Positions 8,810 through 17,663 of a DNA stretch of 64,000 nt are shown piece after piece (position 1 is the stretch's first letter; each line of letters begins with the position of its first letter). A program made the translations under genes and the position numbers. Under the pieces are notes generated by a model that saw only the letters and a list, made by a program, of their open reading frames with translations, did not search any database and was not told the origin of the DNA. Source of the DNA: JADGOV01 sp963814355 (GTDB lineage: Bacteria; Actinomycetota; Actinomycetes; JADGOV01); the NCBI GenBank assembly GCA_963814355.1, contig CAWFCZ010000002.1:248001-312000 (forward strand), in the 5' to 3' direction.

Positions 8810-9575
8810 GCGGCACCGCCACGTTCCGCAGCGTGCCGATCTCCTCGATCTCCACCGAGACCGCGTCGCCGGGGGCCAACGGGCCGACGCCGGAGGGCGT
8901 ACCGGTGAGGATTACATCCCCGGGCAGCAGCGTCATCACCCCGCTGATGTAGGCCACCAGCCGAGGGATGTCGTGGATCAGCTGGGAGGTGCGGCCGCGC
9001 TGGCGCACCTCGCCGTTGACCGTGGTGGTGATCTCCAGGTCCGCCGGGTCGAGTTGGGTACGCAGCCACGGCCCAAGGGGGCAGAACGTGTCGTACCCCT
9101 TGGCCCGGGTCCACTGCCCGTCGGCGGCCTGCTGGTCGCGAGCGGTGACGTCGTTGGCGCAGGTGTAGCCGAGCACCGCCTCGAACCCGCGCTCGACCGG
9201 TACGTCCTTGCACAGCCGGCCGATAACCACCGCCAGCTCGCCTTCGAAGTCGACCCGTTCCGACGACGCCGGCATCCGGATCTCCTCGTCCGTTCCGATC
9301 ACCGCCGTCGAAGGCTTGAGGAAGATCAGCGGTTGGGTGGGGGCGGCGCCACCCATCTCGGCGGCGTGCTCGGCGTAGTTCTTTCCGATGGCCACCACCT
9401 TGCTCGGGATCACCGGCGCCAGCAGCTTGACCTCACTGAGCGGATAGCGGTACCCGGTGAACGTGAAAGGCGCGAACGGGTGACCGGTGATCGGGGCGAC
9501 CTCCGCCACACCCGGGTCGCCCTCCACCACGCCGTAGTCGACCTCGTCGTTGACCCGAAACCTGGCTATGCGCAC
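8802..9575 (-). CDS. Fumarylacetoacetate hydrolase family protein
   Basis: 257 residues from the GTG at 9575 (VRIARFRVNDEVDYG). It has the FAH-type mixed beta-roll: a YAEHAAEMGG segment, the metal-binding FEGELAVVIG with the Glu-x-Glu pair, and a C-terminal DVILTGTPSGVGPLAPGD. Family members hydrolyse C-C bonds in diketo acids, decarboxylate oxaloacetate or isomerise related compounds. The gene occurs next to gltX in many actinobacteria, but its in vivo substrate is unclear. It overlaps gltX by 8 nt. An alternative GTG lies three codons upstream at 9584. Confidence 0.92.
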   Translation of the reverse strand: MRIARFRVNDEVDYGVVEGDPGVAEVAPITGHPFAPFTFTGYRYPLSEVKLLAPVIPSKVVAIGKNYAEHAAEMGGAAPTQPLIFLKPSTAVIGTDEEIRMPASSERVDFEGELAVVIGRLCKDVPVERGFEAVLGYTCANDVTARDQQAADGQWTRAKGYDTFCPLGPWLRTQLDPADLEITTTVNGEVRQRGRTSQLIHDIPRLVAYISGVMTLLPGDVILTGTPSGVGPLAPGDAVSVEIEEIGTLRNVAVPRG

Positions 9576-9637
9576 GGAAAGCACGCTACCTGGGTGACCG
9601 CTACCGCTCGACCGACGCAGCCCGAAACGGAGGCGGG

Positions 9638-10489
9638 TCAGGCGAACGCGCTGCGGTAATCGGTCAGGAAGTCCTCCACCGTGCGGGCGTCGCGCCCGGT
9701 CGCCTTGCGCACCTCGTCGGTGACGGTCGCGCCGAAGCCCGCTCGATACGCGGCGTAGAGCTCCATCAGGCCGTCCACCAGCCACTCGTCCATCCCGAGA
9801 CCGAGCATCCCAGCGCGGGCCTCGGCCGGGTCGGCATCGACATAGCGCACCGGCTTGCCGAGCACCGCCGACATCCGCTCGGCGACCTGCGCCTTGGTGA
9901 GTGCCTCCGGGCCGCTCAACTGGTAGGACGCGCCGTCGTGCCCGCCGCTGGTGAGCAGGTGGACGGCCACCGCTGCGACATCACGGGCGTCGACGGAGGC
10001 CAATGCGGCGTCACCGACGGGCAGCGCCAGCACCCCGTCGGCCTGGATCTGCGCCGCCGAGCGCAGCAGGTTCTGCAGGTAGTCGTTCGGCGACAGCACG
10101 GCGTACGGCACACCCGAGGCGGCCAGGTAGTCGATGACCTGCCGGTGACCGGCCGCCAGGCGCCCCGTCGTTGCGGCGGCCCACCCGGCGGCGGCCAGCT
10201 TGACCACCCGGGCGCCGGCCCTACCGGCCGCGTCGATGACGGCGCTCTCCTGGACGACCTGCTGCTGGCTCGCCGGCGAGGCCACGAACACCGCCTCGGC
10301 GCCGGTCAGGGCGGCGTCCAGCGACGCCGCATGGTCGTAGTCGCCGATCGCCGCCTCGCAGTCGTACCCGCGCAGCGCGTCGGCCTTCTCCGGACTGCGC
10401 ACCAGTGCCCTGGTGGGGACGGAGGATTCGCAGAGCAGCCGGAGTACTTCGCTGCCCACCGTGCCGGTTGCGCCGCATACCAGGATCAT
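9638..10489 (-). CDS. NmrA-like NAD(P)-binding protein
   Basis: 283 residues, an atypical short-chain dehydrogenase fold. The N-terminal dinucleotide motif is GATGTVGSEVLRLL (residues 6-19). It lacks the catalytic YxxxK, as in NmrA/HSCARG-type redox sensors and some NAD(P)H:quinone reductases (QorB-like). The C-terminus carries SGPEALTKAQVAERMSAVLG, typical of this group. It lies between cimA and the FAH-family gene on the same strand, with about 50-60 nt gaps, so co-transcription is possible. No metabolic link to cimA is evident. Confidence 0.85.
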   Translation of the reverse strand: MILVCGATGTVGSEVLRLLCESSVPTRALVRSPEKADALRGYDCEAAIGDYDHAASLDAALTGAEAVFVASPASQQQVVQESAVIDAAGRAGARVVKLAAAGWAAATTGRLAAGHRQVIDYLAASGVPYAVLSPNDYLQNLLRSAAQIQADGVLALPVGDAALASVDARDVAAVAVHLLTSGGHDGASYQLSGPEALTKAQVAERMSAVLGKPVRYVDADPAEARAGMLGLGMDEWLVDGLMELYAAYRAGFGATVTDEVRKATGRDARTVEDFLTDYRSAFA

Positions 10490-10538
10490 TGGCCGAATCT
10501 AGCCCGATCCTCGGCTGGCGGGCCCTTCGACCCGACGA

Positions 10539-12170
10539 CTACCCGGTTCGAGACCGCCGGAGAAGGCCATAGGTGTAGGCGTCGTCCAGGGCCATCCAGG
10601 AGGCGGCAATGACGTTGTCGTGCACGCCGACCGTGGTCCACTCACTTTCCCCGTCACCGGTCTCCACCAGTACCCGGGTCACCGCGTCGGTGCCGTGAGC
10701 GCCTTCGAGGATTCGGACCTTGTAGTCCACCAGTTCCAGGCTCGCCAGGCCGGGATGCAGTTGGCCGAGCGCGAGGCGCAGCGCCCGGTCCAGCGCGTTG
10801 ACCGGGCCGTTGCCCTCCCCGGTGGCCACGAAGCGCTCGCCCTTGGCGTGCAGCTTCACCGTCGCCTCGCTGACGACCGCGCCGTCCGCCCTGGATTCCA
10901 CGATCACCCGCCAGGATTCCAGCTGGAAGAACCGCGGGCGTTCGCCGGCCACCTCCGCCCGAAGGAGCAACTCGAAACTCGCATCGGCAGCCTCGAAGGA
11001 ATATCCGGTGGCTTCCAGGTCCTTCACCCGCTCGACCACCCGGGTGGTGGCGTCGCGGTCCAGCTCGAGCCCGAGCGCCCGGCCGCGCAGCTCCACGGTG
11101 GCCCGCCCGGCGAGCTCGGAAACCAGCAGGCGCATGTCGTTGCCCACCTCCGCCGGATCGGCGTGCTGGTACATCTGCGGTGCGACCTTGATCGCGGAGA
11201 CGTGGAGGCCGGCCTTGTGGGCGAACGCGCTGCCGCCGACGTAAGGGGCGTGCGGCTCCGGCGCGATGTTGGCCACCTCGGCGATGGCGTGGGCGATCCG
11301 CGATAGTTCGGCCAACTGGCCGTCGGGCAGCACCGGCCGGCCCGCCTTGAGCGCCAGGTTGGCGATCACGGTGAACAGGTTGGCGTTGCCGCAGCGTTCG
11401 CCGTACCCATTGGCGGTGCCCTGGACGTGGGTGGCGCCGGCGTCGACCGCGGCGAGAGTGTTGGCCACCGCGCATCCGGTGTCGTCGTGGCAGTGGATCC
11501 CGAGCCGTACGCCTGTCGCGCTCATCTCAGCCACCACCTCGGCCAGCCGCCCGGGCAGCATTCCGCCGTTGGTGTCGCACAGTGCCACCAGGTCGGCGCC
11601 AGCCGTTGCGGCCGTCCGTACCACCTCGCGTGCGTAAGCCGGGTCCAGCGCGTAGCCGTCGAAGAAGTGCTCGGCATCGAGAAAGACCCGCCGGCCCTCC
11701 GCGACCAGGTGGGCAACGGTGTCCTTGATCATGGCCAGGTTCTCGGCCAGCGTGGTGCGCAGGGCCCCCGTCACGTGTCCGGGATGGGCCTTGGCCACCA
11801 GGGTGACGACCGGAGCGCCCGAGTCGCGCAGCGCGGCGACCTGCGGGTCGTCGGCCGCCGTGGCGTGCAGGCGCCGGGTGGCGCCGAAGGCGGCCAGCGT
11901 CGCGGTGCGCAGCCGCAACTCGCTGCCGGCTCGGCGGAAGAACTCGACGTCCTTCGGGTTAGCGCCCGGCCAGCCGCCTTCGATGAAACCCACGCCGAGG
12001 TCATCGAGATGCCGGGCGATCGTCAGCTTGTCGTGCACCGACAGGCTGAGCCCCTCACGCTGCGCCCCGTCGCGCAGCGTGGTGTCGTACACGTGGAAGG
12101 CATCGGGGCTGGTCGGTGCGGGGCTGGTCGGTGCGGGGCTGGTCGGTGCGGGGCTGGTCGGTGCGGGCAC
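10539..12170 (-). CDS. cimA: Citramalate synthase
   Basis: 543 residues. It condenses pyruvate with acetyl-CoA to (R)-citramalate, opening the threonine-independent route to isoleucine. The catalytic motif DTTLRDGAQREGLS, the HCHDDTGCAVANTLAA metal-binding region and a C-terminal LeuA-type regulatory domain place it in the LeuA/CimA family. GAQREG and HDDTG, in place of LeuA's GEQAPG and HNDLG, identify the CimA branch. The GTG start at 12170 has GAGGA about 8 nt upstream. The first 20 residues are four PAPTS pentapeptides from a 15-bp DNA repeat and precede the conserved domain, so they are probably dispensable. Confidence 0.93.
   Translation of the reverse strand: MPAPTSPAPTSPAPTSPAPTSPDAFHVYDTTLRDGAQREGLSLSVHDKLTIARHLDDLGVGFIEGGWPGANPKDVEFFRRAGSELRLRTATLAAFGATRRLHATAADDPQVAALRDSGAPVVTLVAKAHPGHVTGALRTTLAENLAMIKDTVAHLVAEGRRVFLDAEHFFDGYALDPAYAREVVRTAATAGADLVALCDTNGGMLPGRLAEVVAEMSATGVRLGIHCHDDTGCAVANTLAAVDAGATHVQGTANGYGERCGNANLFTVIANLALKAGRPVLPDGQLAELSRIAHAIAEVANIAPEPHAPYVGGSAFAHKAGLHVSAIKVAPQMYQHADPAEVGNDMRLLVSELAGRATVELRGRALGLELDRDATTRVVERVKDLEATGYSFEAADASFELLLRAEVAGERPRFFQLESWRVIVESRADGAVVSEATVKLHAKGERFVATGEGNGPVNALDRALRLALGQLHPGLASLELVDYKVRILEGAHGTDAVTRVLVETGDGESEWTTVGVHDNVIAASWMALDDAYTYGLLRRSRTG
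12106..12165 (-). repeat. 15-bp tandem repeat, 4 copies, at the 5' end of cimA
   Basis: Four identical 15-bp units sit right after the cimA start codon and encode (PAPTS)4. Perfect DNA identity means a recent expansion. The unit is a multiple of three, so copy-number change keeps the cimA frame. Confidence 0.97.
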
Positions 12171-12365
12171 AGCACGATCCTCGCGGAGTCAGGTGACAGA
12201 TGTGATGAGCGGCCCGGATCGGGGCGGGGGAACAGCGGGGTCGCCGCGTGCCTCATAGTACGGCCCGCACGACGGTCGCTTCGCGGTCCGGATCGACATC
12301 ACGGCCACTCCCGACGTCAACCGGACAGACTGGACATAGTCACTTCGGGCTAGTACGCCTCGAAC

Positions 12366-13616
12366 ATGTGTTCGAGTAATGGGATGGCCGGGGCGGCGGT
12401 TCTTGGCCCGGCGTCCCCCAACCCGGCGTCCCCCGACCCGGTCCCCGCGGGTGGGCCGGCCGGTCGCGGGCCGGCCCCAACCTCCGCCGCCGGGATCGCC
12501 GCGCTGACCGCGGCGCTGGACACCCTGGCCGCCGTGGACCTCACAGCCACCCCGGCGGCCGCCCTCGGCGAGCAGCTCGTCGCACTGACCAGGCTGGCAG
12601 CCCGCCTCGACGCCCAACAACTCCGCCGGCTGGAACGCTTCGACCGGGCCGGCGGGGCGGCCGCCACCGGCGCCGCTTCTACCGCCGCCTGGCTCCGGCA
12701 CGCCTGCCGCCTCGCCCCCGCCGAAGCCGCCTCCCGAACCGGCTGCGCCCGTCGGCTCACCGACACCCTCATCGCCACCGCCGCTGCGCTGGCCGCCGGG
12801 GACATCAGCCACCGCCATGCCGCCGTCCTGTCCGCCGCCACCACCGGCATCCCTCACCAGGCCGTCACAGCCGCCGAACCCACCCTGCTGACCGCCGCCC
12901 GCCAGCTGAACCCCGAGCAGCTGCGTACCGTCACTACCTACTGGCGGCACGCCCTCGACGCCAACAGCACCCGCCACGACGAAGACACCGCACACGCCCA
13001 GCGCCGGCTGTCCATCAGCACCACCCTCGGCGGCACCGTCGTCCTCGGCGGCCTACTCCCCGCCGAGGACGGCGCCCTGCTTCTCACCGCCATCCACGCC
13101 CTCGCCGCCCCCCAACCCGACAACCCCCGCACCCCCACCCAACGCCGCGCCGACGCCCTGGTCGAACTCGCCCGCCAAGCCCTCGACCACGGCCACCTCC
13201 CCGACAGCGGCGGCGAAGGCCCCCACCTGACCATCACCCTCGACCTTGCCACCCTGCAAGCCCAATCCGGCGCCCCAGCCGCCACCGCGGACTGGACCGG
13301 CCCGATCAGCGCCCACACGGCCCGCCGACTCGCCTACGACGCCGGCGTCACGCGCATCATCACCAACGACCCCAGCGAAATCCTCGATGTCGGCCGCCGC
13401 ACCCGCACCATCCCTCCAGCCCTGCGCAAAGCCCTCACCGTCCGCGACCAGGGCTGCACCCACCCCACTTGCGACCGCCCACCCCAATGGTGCGACGCCC
13501 ACCACATTCACCACTGGGCCGACGGCGCCCCACCAACCTCGACAACCTGACCCGGCTCCTGCCGCCACCACCACCGCCAAGCCCACAACGACCACTGGCA
13601 CATCCCTCCACCCCAC
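12366..13616 (+). pseudogene. DUF222/HNH endonuclease-like gene (13E12 family) with two frameshifts in the HNH core
   Basis: The open frame (394 codons, ATG 12366, stop 13548-13550) carries the DUF222 domain and the first half of an HNH nuclease motif: CTHPTCDRPPQWCDAHHIHHW. The expected continuation GGPTNLDNLTRL appears only in a second frame (13529-13559). The final CRHHHRQAHNDHWHI returns to the original frame from 13560. One missing G near 13527 and one extra C near 13557 explain this. The second half of the catalytic domain therefore lies after a premature stop. Either the gene is inactive or the sequence has two single-base errors. DUF222-HNH genes are abundant multi-copy genes in actinobacteria, of uncertain role. 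Confidence 0.82.
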
Positions 13617-13680
13617 GCCAACCCCACCCCGACGCCAACCCCACCCCGACGCCAACCCCACCCCGACGCCAACCCCACCC
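13617..13680 (+). repeat. 17-bp tandem repeat, 3.8 copies, at the end of the HNH remnant
   Basis: Unit GCCAACCCCACCCCGAC. Three perfect copies (from 13617, 13634 and 13651) plus 13 nt of a fourth. A 17-nt period changes frame at each copy, which fits DNA no longer under coding selection. It ends 20 nt before the convergent ABC permease. Confidence 0.95.
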
Positions 13681-13700
13681 AGCCCGGTGAGGTCCGGCTC

Positions 13701-14534
13701 TCAGGCGTCTCGACGGCGTACCAGGGCCGCTGCCGCGACCAGGATGATCAGCCACTCGACGGTGAAGACGGCGTACCCCGGCCAGGGGGTGAGGGCCTTG
13801 TTGTCGGCTCGGACGACTGCGGTGATCTGCTGGCCGGCGTTGGAGGTGAAGTACTTGGTGACCGCGTCACCCCAACCGCCGGGCAGCAGATTGGTGAGCG
13901 GCGGCGCCACGAGAAGTATGGCCACGCCGGCGGTGATGGCCCCGGCGGTGTGGCGGATCAGGGCGCCGAGCGCGTAGCCGAACATGGCGCTGCCCAGCAC
14001 GTACAGCCCCCCACCGATGACGGCGCGGAGCACGTGCGGATCGCCGAGATGCGCCTCGACGTGCTGCCGGGCGAAGAACAACTGGCCGACGTAGAAGGCG
14101 GCGAAGGACGTCAGCACCCCGATGACCAGCGCGGTGCCGCCCAGGACCAACGCCTTGGCCAACAGAACCTTGATCCGTTGGGGCACCGCGGTGAAGGTGG
14201 CCTTGATGCCGCCGGTGGAGTACTCGCCACTGATGACGAGCACGCCGAGCACAGCGATGGCCAACTGTCCGAACGCGATGCCGGCGAGTGAGTTGTTGGT
14301 CGGGTCGAATGTGGCCCGCTCCCGGGCGTTCAGCTGGTCCAGGTTTGTGGAGGTGCCCCACGAGATCAGCGCCGAGAAGCCCACGGTGACCACGAAGGTG
14401 GCGAGCAGCGTCCACGTTGTGGACCGCAGCGACCAGAACTTGGTCCACTCCGAGCGCAGCACGTTCGGAAAAGTGGCACCACCGGTGGCTGCGGCGGAGG
14501 TACCGCCCGGTGCGGCAGGGGCGACCGTACTCAT
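13701..14534 (-). CDS. ABC-2 type transporter permease
   Basis: 277 residues with a cytoplasmic N-terminus (FPNVLRSEWTKFWSLRSTTW) typical of ABC-2 permeases of the YhaP/lantibiotic-immunity type, then about six TM helices. The last is the C-terminal VEWLIILVAAAALVRRRDA. It pairs with the ATPase encoded directly upstream; the genes overlap by 4 nt (ATGA). The pair probably exports a hydrophobic compound or protects against one; the substrate is unknown. It converges with the broken HNH gene. Confidence 0.9.
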   Translation of the reverse strand: MSTVAPAAPGGTSAAATGGATFPNVLRSEWTKFWSLRSTTWTLLATFVVTVGFSALISWGTSTNLDQLNARERATFDPTNNSLAGIAFGQLAIAVLGVLVISGEYSTGGIKATFTAVPQRIKVLLAKALVLGGTALVIGVLTSFAAFYVGQLFFARQHVEAHLGDPHVLRAVIGGGLYVLGSAMFGYALGALIRHTAGAITAGVAILLVAPPLTNLLPGGWGDAVTKYFTSNAGQQITAVVRADNKALTPWPGYAVFTVEWLIILVAAAALVRRRDA

Positions 14535-15454
14535 GCCGACACCTCGGTCGGGGCCTGCCCGGCGTGGTACTCCACGCTGTCCCCGGTGAGTTCCATGAAG
14601 GCATCCTCCAGTGACGAGCGCTGCTGGAAGAGTTCGTGCACCGTGATCTGGTGCGCCGCGGCGAGGTCCCCGACCTCCTCGGTGCTGAGCCCGGTGATCT
14701 CCAGGTATCCGTCCACCGTGGTCAGGTCGGCACCGCGATCGACGAGCAGCCCGGACAATGCCTCGGCCTGCGGGGAGCGCACCCGCACCCGCGCGCTCGA
14801 GTTCGCGTTGATGAAGTCCCCGGTCGAGGTGTCGGCCAGCAGCCGGCCGCGGCCGATGACGATGAGGTGGTCCGCGGTCAGCGCCATCTCGCTCATCAGG
14901 TGACTGGAGACGAAAACCGTCCGCCCCCGCGCCGCGAGGTTGCGCATGAACCTGCGGATCCAGACGATGCCCTCCGGGTCCAAGCCGTTGACCGGCTCGT
15001 CGAACATCAGGATCTCCGGATCACCGAGCATGGCGGCGGCAATCCCGATCCGCTGCGACATGCCGAGCGAGAACCCCTTGATCCGCTTTCCGGCGACATC
15101 GGTCATGCCGGTGAGTTCCAGCACCTCCCCCACCCGGCGCGCCGGCAGGCCGTTGGACTGGGCAAGCGCCCGCAGGTGCGCGGCCGCGGTGCGCCCGCCG
15201 TGCACGTCCTTGGCGTCGAGCAACGCGCCGACCTCGCGCATCGGGGCCTTCGCCGAACCGTAGGGGCGACCGTTGACCAGGGCTTGCCCGCGACTCGGCC
15301 GGTCGAGTCCGAGGATCATGCGCATGGTGGTGGACTTGCCCGCGCCGTTGGGGCCGAGGAAGCCGGTCACCATGCCCGGCTGGACGGTGAAGGAAAGGTC
15401 GTCGACGGCCTTCTTGTCGCCGAAAGTCTTGGTGAGGCCCAGCGCTTCGATCAT
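14531..15454 (-). CDS. ABC transporter ATP-binding protein
   Basis: 307 residues with Walker A GPNGAGKST (about 34-42), ABC signature FSLGMSQR (a variant of LSGGQ), Walker B ILMFDEP and a switch His in SSHLMSE. The C-terminal extension (about 220-300) is the usual one for ABC-2 drug or bacteriocin exporters. The likely start is ATG 15454 (MIEALGLTKTFG), in line with homologues. It lies 56 nt downstream of another ATG in a ladder of tandem 14-bp repeats, and the only good Shine-Dalgarno lies before the first ATG of that ladder. Translation may therefore depend on re-initiation. Confidence 0.92.
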   Translation of the reverse strand: MIEALGLTKTFGDKKAVDDLSFTVQPGMVTGFLGPNGAGKSTTMRMILGLDRPSRGQALVNGRPYGSAKAPMREVGALLDAKDVHGGRTAAAHLRALAQSNGLPARRVGEVLELTGMTDVAGKRIKGFSLGMSQRIGIAAAMLGDPEILMFDEPVNGLDPEGIVWIRRFMRNLAARGRTVFVSSHLMSEMALTADHLIVIGRGRLLADTSTGDFINANSSARVRVRSPQAEALSGLLVDRGADLTTVDGYLEITGLSTEEVGDLAAAHQITVHELFQQRSSLEDAFMELTGDSVEYHAGQAPTEVSA

Positions 15455-15521
15455 GGCGCCTCGATCATGGCGCCTCGATCATGGCGCCTCGATCATGGCG
15501 CTTCGATCATGGTGGCACTCC
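15455..15521 (-). promoter_or_regulatory. Ladder of four overlapping five-codon mini-ORFs (14-bp repeat) before the ABC ATPase
   Basis: Reading on the minus strand, ATGs occur at 15510, 15496, 15482 and 15468, then the real start at 15454, exactly 14 nt apart. Each of the first four encodes Met-Ile-Glu-Ala-Pro-stop (18 nt). Each TGA overlaps the next ATG as ATGA (18 minus 4 equals 14). A GGAG Shine-Dalgarno (15521-15518) precedes only the first ATG by 7 nt. The three later repeat units also offer a short GAGG 4 nt before the next ATG. The array could act as a translational attenuator or coupling ladder whose strength changes with copy number. Confidence 0.75.
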
Positions 15522-15591
15522 GGTGGCAGCCGATGTGGTGGTCGACTCCACGGTAGAGGTTCCGGCCGCTCATGGGGGACGGGCGGCGGTC

Positions 15592-16518
15592 CTACTCGGC
15601 GACGTAGTCGTTCCACACCTTGTAGCGGTCCAGTTGGCCGGTGGTGGCCTGGTGGAACAGGTCGAGCAGGTGCCTGGTGATCGGGCCGGGACGCCCGGTG
15701 CCGACCCGGCGGTCGTCGACCTCCACCAGCGGCACCATCTCGGCCGCGGTACCGGTAAACCAGGCCTCGTCGGCCAGGTACAGGTCGGTCCGGGACAGGG
15801 TGGCCTCGACCAGTTCGTACCCCTCGTCCCGGGCGATCGTGACGACCGCGTCCCGGGTCAACCCGGCCAGTACACCGTCGATCAGCGGCGGGGTGATGAT
15901 CTTCTTGCCGTAGACCACGAAGATGTTCTCCCCGGAGCCCTCCGCGACGTTGCCCGCCGGGGTGAGCATGATGCACTCGTCGTAGCCGGCCTTGAGCGCG
16001 GCCACCTTGGCCAGCGACGAGTTGAGGTACTGACCGGTCGCCTTCCCGGCCGGCGGGATCGTGTTGTGGCCGATCCGCTCCCAGCTCGAGACCACCGCCC
16101 GGCACCCCCGCGCGGTGGCTTCCTCGCCGAGGTAGGCCCCCCACGGCCAGCACGCGATCGCGGCCTTAGTCTGGCTCGGCAGCGGATTGAGGCCCATCTC
16201 GCCGTAGCCGAGGTAGAGCAATGGGCGGATGTAGCAGGACTCCACCTCGTTGACCCGGACCACATCCTTGGTGGCCGCCACCATCGCCTCGACGCTGAAG
16301 TCCGGCTCCATGAGGTAGATGTGCGCGGAACGGAACAGCCGCTCGATGTGCTCGGTCAGCCGGAACACCGCGGGCCCGCGTTCGGTGGCGTAGGCCCGGA
16401 CCCCCTCGAAGACCCCCCAGCCGTAGTGCAGCGTGGGGTTGAGAATGTGGATGGTCGCGTCGTCCCAGTCGACGAGCGAGCCGTCCATCCAGATTTTCTT
16501 CGTCGGGGTGATCGGCAC
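15592..16518 (-). CDS. ilvE: Branched-chain amino acid aminotransferase
   Basis: 308 residues, a fold-type IV PLP enzyme that transaminates the keto acids of Ile, Val and Leu as the last step of synthesis. Visible motifs are the N-terminal WMDGSLVDWDDATIHILNPTLHYG, here read as two blocks, GKATGQYLNSSLAK with the PLP-binding Lys, and EGSGENIFVVYGKKI. The GTG at 16518 has AGGAG 7 nt upstream. It follows leuB by 73 nt on the same strand, so the two probably form an operon. Length and motifs match short (class IIIa-like, IlvE) bacterial BCATs. Confidence 0.95.
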   Translation of the reverse strand: MPITPTKKIWMDGSLVDWDDATIHILNPTLHYGWGVFEGVRAYATERGPAVFRLTEHIERLFRSAHIYLMEPDFSVEAMVAATKDVVRVNEVESCYIRPLLYLGYGEMGLNPLPSQTKAAIACWPWGAYLGEEATARGCRAVVSSWERIGHNTIPPAGKATGQYLNSSLAKVAALKAGYDECIMLTPAGNVAEGSGENIFVVYGKKIITPPLIDGVLAGLTRDAVVTIARDEGYELVEATLSRTDLYLADEAWFTGTAAEMVPLVEVDDRRVGTGRPGPITRHLLDLFHQATTGQLDRYKVWNDYVAE

Positions 16519-16591
16519 TGGTCACTCCTGTCCTGCGAGACGTCCTGCGCCGAGGTTACCTGCGCGGGTTGCCTCCGATTGGACCACAGAT

Positions 16592-17614
16592 TCACCCGCC
16601 GGCGGCCAGCGCGGCAAGTTCGTCCCCCACCCGCGCGGTCGGGGCTCCGGCCGGGACGCCCGCCAACCGGGTACTCACCGCGCGGTGCACCCGCGCGGCC
16701 GCCTCGGCATGGCCGAGATGGTCCAGCAGCAGCCCGACGGAGAGCACCGCCGCGGTCGGGTCCGCGATGCCCTGCCCGGCGATGTCCGGGGCGCTGCCGT
16801 GCACCGGTTCGAACATCGACGGCGCCGTGCCCTCGACGTTGAGGTTGCCGCTGGCGGCCAGCCCGATCCCGCCGGTGATCGCCGCACCGAGGTCGGTGAG
16901 GATGTCGCCGAACAGGTTGTCGGTGACCACCACGTCGAAGCGCTCCGGCGCGGTCACGAAGTACATCGCGGCCGCGTCCACGTGGGCGTAGTCCACCGCG
17001 ACGGCCGGGAAGTCCGCCGCGGTCTCCGCGACGATCCGGGACCACAGCGCGCCGGCGTGCACCAGCACATTCGTCTTGTGCACCAGGGTCAGCTTCCGGC
17101 TTCGCTTGGTTGCCCGCGCGAAGGCGTCCCGGACCACCCGGGTCACCCCGTACGCGGTGTTCAGGCTTTCCTCGGTGGCCACCTCGTGCGCTGTGCCGGC
17201 CCGCAGCCGGCCACCAGCACCGGCGTAAGGCCCCTCGGTGCCCTCGCGGATCACCACCATGTCGATCGCGCCGGCGCCCGGGCCGTAGTGCTTGACCGGC
17301 CGCAGGTTGACCGCATGGTCGAGGGCGAACCGCAGCCGCAGCAGCAGGCCGCGTTCCAGCACACCGCTGGGTACCGACGGATCCCCGACCGCGCCGAGCA
17401 GGATCGCGTCATGCTCCCGCAGTTCGGCGAGCACACCGTCCGGCAGGGTTTCGCCGGTGGCCCGCCAGCGCCGGGCGCCGAGGTCGTACTCCGTCGCCGC
17501 GACCTTGACCCCGTCCACGGCGAGCGCCGCGTCGAGCACCTTGCGGGCCTCGGCGGTCACTTCCGGGCCGATCCCGTCACCCGGGATCACCGCCAAACGC
17601 AGTTCGGTCGTCAA
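16592..17614 (-). CDS. leuB: 3-isopropylmalate dehydrogenase
   Basis: 340 residues. It oxidises and decarboxylates 3-isopropylmalate with NAD in leucine synthesis. The beta-decarboxylating dehydrogenase motifs are present: AVIPGDGIGPEV, VIREGTEGPYAG, the catalytic Tyr/Lys regions and VTDNLFGDILTDLGAAITGG with its Mg-binding Asp residues, then FEPVHGSAPDIAG. The start is TTG at 17614 (MTTELRLAV). It could also act on 3-methylmalate in the citramalate branch supplied by cimA. It lies upstream of ilvE. Confidence 0.95.
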   Translation of the reverse strand: MTTELRLAVIPGDGIGPEVTAEARKVLDAALAVDGVKVAATEYDLGARRWRATGETLPDGVLAELREHDAILLGAVGDPSVPSGVLERGLLLRLRFALDHAVNLRPVKHYGPGAGAIDMVVIREGTEGPYAGAGGRLRAGTAHEVATEESLNTAYGVTRVVRDAFARATKRSRKLTLVHKTNVLVHAGALWSRIVAETAADFPAVAVDYAHVDAAAMYFVTAPERFDVVVTDNLFGDILTDLGAAITGGIGLAASGNLNVEGTAPSMFEPVHGSAPDIAGQGIADPTAAVLSVGLLLDHLGHAEAAARVHRAVSTRLAGVPAGAPTARVGDELAALAAGG

Positions 17615-17663
17615 CGAAGTGTCCTGTTCACCGGCCGCACTCTATCGCTGGGCGACCCGGTCC

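Noticed and set aside
12023..12256. Leader peptide before cimA (frame opening at 12256)
   Set aside because: No run of Ile, Val or Leu codons and no terminator hairpin; the frame just reads into the PAPTS repeat DNA.
13617..13680. CRISPR-like array
   Set aside because: The units are contiguous 17-bp repeats without spacers.
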